A stretch of DNA of 7,112 bases from Verrucomicrobiota bacterium (GTDB lineage: Bacteria; Verrucomicrobiota; Verrucomicrobiia; Verrucomicrobiales; DEV007): assembly GCA_020630835.1 (NCBI GenBank), contig JAHDIL010000090.1:1-7112 (forward strand), in the 5' to 3' direction. The position numbers and the translations under genes were made by a program. Positions within the stretch are counted from its first letter, which is position 1. Every line of letters begins with the position of its first letter. Under the pieces are notes generated by a model. It ran no database searches, was not told the DNA's origin, and saw only the letters and a list, made by a program, of their open reading frames with translations. This document shows positions 5,115-7,112 of the stretch, piece by piece.

Positions 5115-6737
5115 ATGTTTAGCCGTATCAAAAAATTCTTCGTCAATAAACGCCTCGCCGAAGGCAACAAAATCATTGTCAACTGCGAGAAGCTTGAAAC
5201 CAGAGTTGCGCTACTAGAAGACGGCGTCCTAGAAGAATACTCTGTAGAGCGCACCAACGATGAGAACATCGTTGGATCCATTTTTAAAGGTATCGTCCGC
5301 AATATCGAACCTGGCCTCAATGCCATGTTCGTAGACATCGGCCTGGAAAAGAATGCGTTCCTCCACTTCTGGGACGCCATTCCGGAGGCACTCGAGTCCG
5401 GCGTAGAAACCATCGAACGTGGTGGGAAAAACAACCACAAAGGCGGCAAAGGCCAAGGTGGTGGAAAAAACAGAAAAGGCGGTAAAGGCAAAAAGAAAGG
5501 CCGTATCCAGGCAAAGGATATTCCAAGTCTCTATCCCGTAGGCTCTGAAGTCCTCGTGCAGGTGACCAAAGGCCCTATCGGCACAAAGGGTCCACGGATT
5601 ACAACGAACATTTCCCTCCCTGGTCGCTATATGGTTTTGATGCCACGCAATGACCAGCTCGGCATCTCACGCAAGATCGAGGACCAAAAAGAGCGTCAGC
5701 GCCTGAGGAAAATCATGTCCGAGAAGCTGACTGTCCCAGAGGGTATGGGGATCATCCTACGAACCGTCTCTCACGGACAAAAGGTCCGCTATTTCGTCCG
5801 AGATGTCGCCATCCTAGTAGAAACGTGGCGCGAGATCGAGGCTACCGCCGAACACTCAAAAGCTCCCGCCTGCGTATTCCGTGAGCCAGACCTGATTGAG
5901 CGAACCGTGCGTGACTTCCTCACCGATGAAATCGGTGAGGTTCTTGTCGACGACAATGAAGCGGCGGAGCGGATGAAAGATCTCATCGGTAAAATTTCGC
6001 GCCGCTCACGCAAGCGCATTCAGCATCTCGATACTACCGTCCCTATCTTCGATAAATTCGGCATCCAGCGGCAAATCGAAGATGCTTTTTATCGTCAAGT
6101 CTGGCTACCCAGCGGTGGCTACCTCGTCATCGACGAAACAGAGGCTCTCATCGCTATCGACGTCAATACCGGTCGGGCGAAGAGTCAAGACAAGATGATC
6201 CTACAAACAAACATCGAGGCAGCAGAAGTCGTCGCGCGCCAACTACGACTCCGGAACATTGGCGGTCTGGTTGTGATCGATTTCATCGACATGAAGTCAC
6301 GCCGAGATCAAATGGCTGTCTACAAGGTCATGCGTGAACGTGTGAAGAAGGACAAAGCGAAAACTCAGATCCTGCAGATTTCACAACTCGGACTCATGGA
6401 GATGACCCGCCAACGCTTGGCTGAAAGTCTAAACGTGACCGTCAACGAGCCTTGTAACCACTGCCAGGGGCGCGGCATGCTTAAGACTGCCGAGTCAATG
6501 AGTGTAGAGTTGCAGCGCAAGATTAATTCTATCCTAGCTCGTAAAGAAAGCGTTCATGAATTGGTAGTTATCGTTCATCCGGATGTCATGGAGCGCCTGC
6601 GCACCCATGATGGTGAGTTATTCGTAGAGCTGGAGCGCAAGCACAACGCCCGGCTCACTTTCCGCAGTGATGCCAGCTACCATCGGGAGCAAGTTGTTGT
6701 CGCGGATGCGAAAACGCAGAAAGAGATCAAGGACTAG
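5115..6737 (+). CDS. rng: RNase E/G family endoribonuclease with a Lys/Gly-rich S1 insert
   Basis: This single-strand-specific endoribonuclease acts in mRNA decay and rRNA/tRNA processing. Its 540 residues match RNase G or the catalytic half of RNase E, and the long C-terminal degradosome scaffold of E. coli RNase E is missing. The S1 domain (about 38-165: VGSIFKGIVRNIEPG, MFVDIGLEKNAFLH) is interrupted by a run of Gly, Lys and Asn (103-130). The 5'-sensor region has R216 and T217 in LRTVSHGQ. The DNase I-like catalytic domain has the two metal-binding Asp motifs AIDVNTG (D349) and VIDFIDM (D389, D392). The zinc-link is CNHC (447-450), followed by QGRG. All functional motifs look intact. The ATG at 5115 gives the normal N-terminus, but no clear Shine-Dalgarno precedes it. 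The gene sits 144 bases after mrdA, in the place often taken by rodA or rng in mre clusters. It could equally be named rne. Confidence 0.95.
   Translation: MFSRIKKFFVNKRLAEGNKIIVNCEKLETRVALLEDGVLEEYSVERTNDENIVGSIFKGIVRNIEPGLNAMFVDIGLEKNAFLHFWDAIPEALESGVETIERGGKNNHKGGKGQGGGKNRKGGKGKKKGRIQAKDIPSLYPVGSEVLVQVTKGPIGTKGPRITTNISLPGRYMVLMPRNDQLGISRKIEDQKERQRLRKIMSEKLTVPEGMGIILRTVSHGQKVRYFVRDVAILVETWREIEATAEHSKAPACVFREPDLIERTVRDFLTDEIGEVLVDDNEAAERMKDLIGKISRRSRKRIQHLDTTVPIFDKFGIQRQIEDAFYRQVWLPSGGYLVIDETEALIAIDVNTGRAKSQDKMILQTNIEAAEVVARQLRLRNIGGLVVIDFIDMKSRRDQMAVYKVMRERVKKDKAKTQILQISQLGLMEMTRQRLAESLNVTVNEPCNHCQGRGMLKTAESMSVELQRKINSILARKESVHELVVIVHPDVMERLRTHDGELFVELERKHNARLTFRSDASYHREQVVVADAKTQKEIKD
5421..5504 (+). 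other. Low-complexity Lys/Gly insert inside the RNase S1 domain
   Basis: Codons 103-130 encode almost only Gly, Lys, Asn and Arg, in repeats such as GGKG and KGGKGKKKG. In E. coli RNase E the corresponding place is a short linker between S1 strands. The insert is strongly positive and probably flexible. An extra RNA- or protein-contacting role is an inference. The reading frame stays open and the flanking S1 strands are normal, so it is not a frameshift. Confidence 0.8.
5918..5940 (+). repeat. Perfect 10-bp hairpin within the RNase coding sequence
   Basis: CCTCACCGAT (5918-5927) is exactly complementary to ATCGGTGAGG (5931-5940) across a GAA loop. The transcript can form a ten-pair, GC-rich stem, followed by TTCTTGTC. 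The segment encodes LTDEIGE in the enzyme's catalytic region. It may be chance codon choice, or an internal RNA structure affecting message stability or self-cleavage. Confidence 0.6.
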
Positions 6738-6770
6738 GGAACAAACAAAAACCAGGCAAACGGTGATCAG

Positions 6771-6796
6771 AAAAAATAGGGTGTTACCGTAACACC
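6771..6796 (-). terminator. Rho-independent terminator for leftward transcription
   Basis: On the - strand the stem GGTGTTA/TAACACC (7 perfect pairs, 3-base loop; arms 6790-6796 and 6780-6786) is followed by CCTATTTTTTC, a run of six T. This would end transcripts coming from the tRNA-Gly gene or from a small unit in 6784-7003. In the + direction the same stem lacks a T-run, but it could still protect the 3' end of the RNase message. Confidence 0.65.
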
Positions 6797-6975
6797 TTGG
6801 AGCGTGGCGCCATGCCTTCAGCCTTGAAGCTGCAGTGATAGCTTGCGTTTTTCACGGTCACCTTAGCCAGCTCTGAACAAACTCGGATTCTACCCATGAG
6901 TGCGTTCGAGGGGGCAGGAATGGTTTTAATAGGACTCAGTGGAGGAGTCATTTTTTCTTTGGCGTAAAGAAACAA
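6784..6975 (-). CDS. Possible small hypothetical protein
   Basis: An open frame of 63 codons runs leftward. The first start is TTG at 6975; a more credible ATG at 6951-6949 would give 55 residues beginning MTPPLSPIK, preceded only by the purine-rich AAAGAAAAA. The C-terminal half (AKVTVKNASYHCSFKAEGMA) looks protein-like, but I recognise no family, signal peptide or membrane helix. The TAA stop falls inside the terminator stem at 6780-6796, so the ORF fills the space right up to the terminator. It could equally be the untranslated downstream part of the tRNA transcript or a small RNA. Confidence 0.3.
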   Translation of the reverse strand: MFLYAKEKMTPPLSPIKTIPAPSNALMGRIRVCSELAKVTVKNASYHCSFKAEGMAPRSKVLR

Positions 6976-7058
6976 AAGATTCTTAAGGGCTTTCGCTTTT
7001 ATACAAGAGCAGAGACTTAAGATCTTCAGGCAATCCTCTCATGAGCCAGTTGAGAGAA

Positions 7059-7112
7059 TGGAGCGGGTGAGGCGATTCGAACGCCCGACATCAACCTTGG
7101 CAAGGTTGCGCT
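7059..7112 (-). tRNA. glyT: tRNA-Gly (anticodon GCC), 5' part beyond the window
   Basis: The - strand reads the end of the D stem (AGC), anticodon stem CAACC/GGTTG with loop TTGCCAA (anticodon GCC, decoding GGC and GGT), and variable loop ATGTC. The T arm GGGCG/CGCCT has loop TTCGAAT. The 3' acceptor strand is CACCCGC, the discriminator is T (usual for bacterial tRNA-Gly) and CCA is encoded. The acceptor 5' strand and most of the D arm are off the right edge, so the gene is cut by the window and not visibly damaged. The symbol is only indicative, as names for this gene vary. The gene is transcribed leftward, towards the terminator at 6771-6796. Confidence 0.93.

Larger units (their letters stand above)
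6738..7058. other. Gap between the RNase gene and the tRNA, without a convincing + strand gene
   Basis: No plausible + strand gene or + strand T-run terminator is visible after the RNase stop. The - strand contains a possible short ORF (6784-6975) and the terminator-like hairpin at 6771-6796, each listed separately. A - strand TATAAA at 6998-7003 could be a -10 box but lacks a partner -35. Another - strand reading frame starting at the ATG in CTCATGAGAGG encodes only 19 residues and is not supported. Confidence 0.5.

Noticed and set aside
5096..5491. - strand open frame with a Pro/Phe-rich N-terminus opposite the RNase gene
   Set aside because: Its odd composition is simply the complement of the Lys/Gly insert in the RNase gene.
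6814..6827. Small hairpin CTTCA/TGAAG downstream of the RNase gene
   Set aside because: Only five pairs and no T-run; expected by chance.
7018..7025. Palindrome AAGATCTT near the tRNA, considered as an attachment or binding site
   Set aside because: Eight bases, isolated, with no repeat of the tRNA 3' end nearby and no integrase gene in view.

Overview
The window carries the front part of a cell-shape (elongasome) operon on the + strand: a MreB-family actin, then mreC, mreD and a class B penicillin-binding protein of the PBP2/MrdA type, followed after a 144-base gap by an RNase E/G family endoribonuclease. At the right edge, on the - strand, is the 3' part of a tRNA-Gly(GCC) gene. Base composition is moderate, roughly half G+C. 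The gene order, the short RNase with a Lys/Gly-rich insert in its S1 domain, and the style of MreB and PBP2 suggest a Gram-negative, rod-forming or rod-derived bacterium. My best guess is Verrucomicrobiota (the PVC group, perhaps Opitutae-like). That guess rests on family resemblance recalled from memory, not on a search.

Layout. Positions 1-176 are a leader region. It holds a 9-bp inverted repeat (arms at 47-55 and 77-85) that can also form a competing hairpin, a possible promoter near 121-149, and on the - strand a good ribosome-binding site with an ATG that may start a divergent gene running off the left edge. Positions 177-4970 are a tight cluster: the mreB-like gene, 14 bases, mreC, a 4-base ATGA overlap, mreD, 11 bases, mrdA. 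The gap 4971-5114 holds no gene but has a TATGAT -10-like hexamer, so the RNase gene may have its own promoter. Positions 5115-6737 are the RNase. Positions 6738-7058 hold no gene on the + strand. On the - strand there is a possible short ORF, ending in a hairpin with a T-run that reads as a terminator for leftward transcription. Positions 7059-7112 are the partial tRNA.

How the genes work together. MreB filaments, MreC and MreD form the inner-membrane scaffold that directs the PBP2 transpeptidase during lateral-wall growth. The usual partner glycosyltransferase RodA is not found between PBP2 and the RNase. RNase E/G genes lie next to mre genes in many bacteria, including E. coli.

The most unusual feature is the MreB-like protein. 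It keeps the overall fold signatures, including the first phosphate loop and the late GGG adenosine loop. It has replaced most residues of the second phosphate motif, the presumed catalytic Glu and two adenine-contacting Glu positions. It may be a non-hydrolysing MreB paralogue. No clearly new multi-gene system was found.
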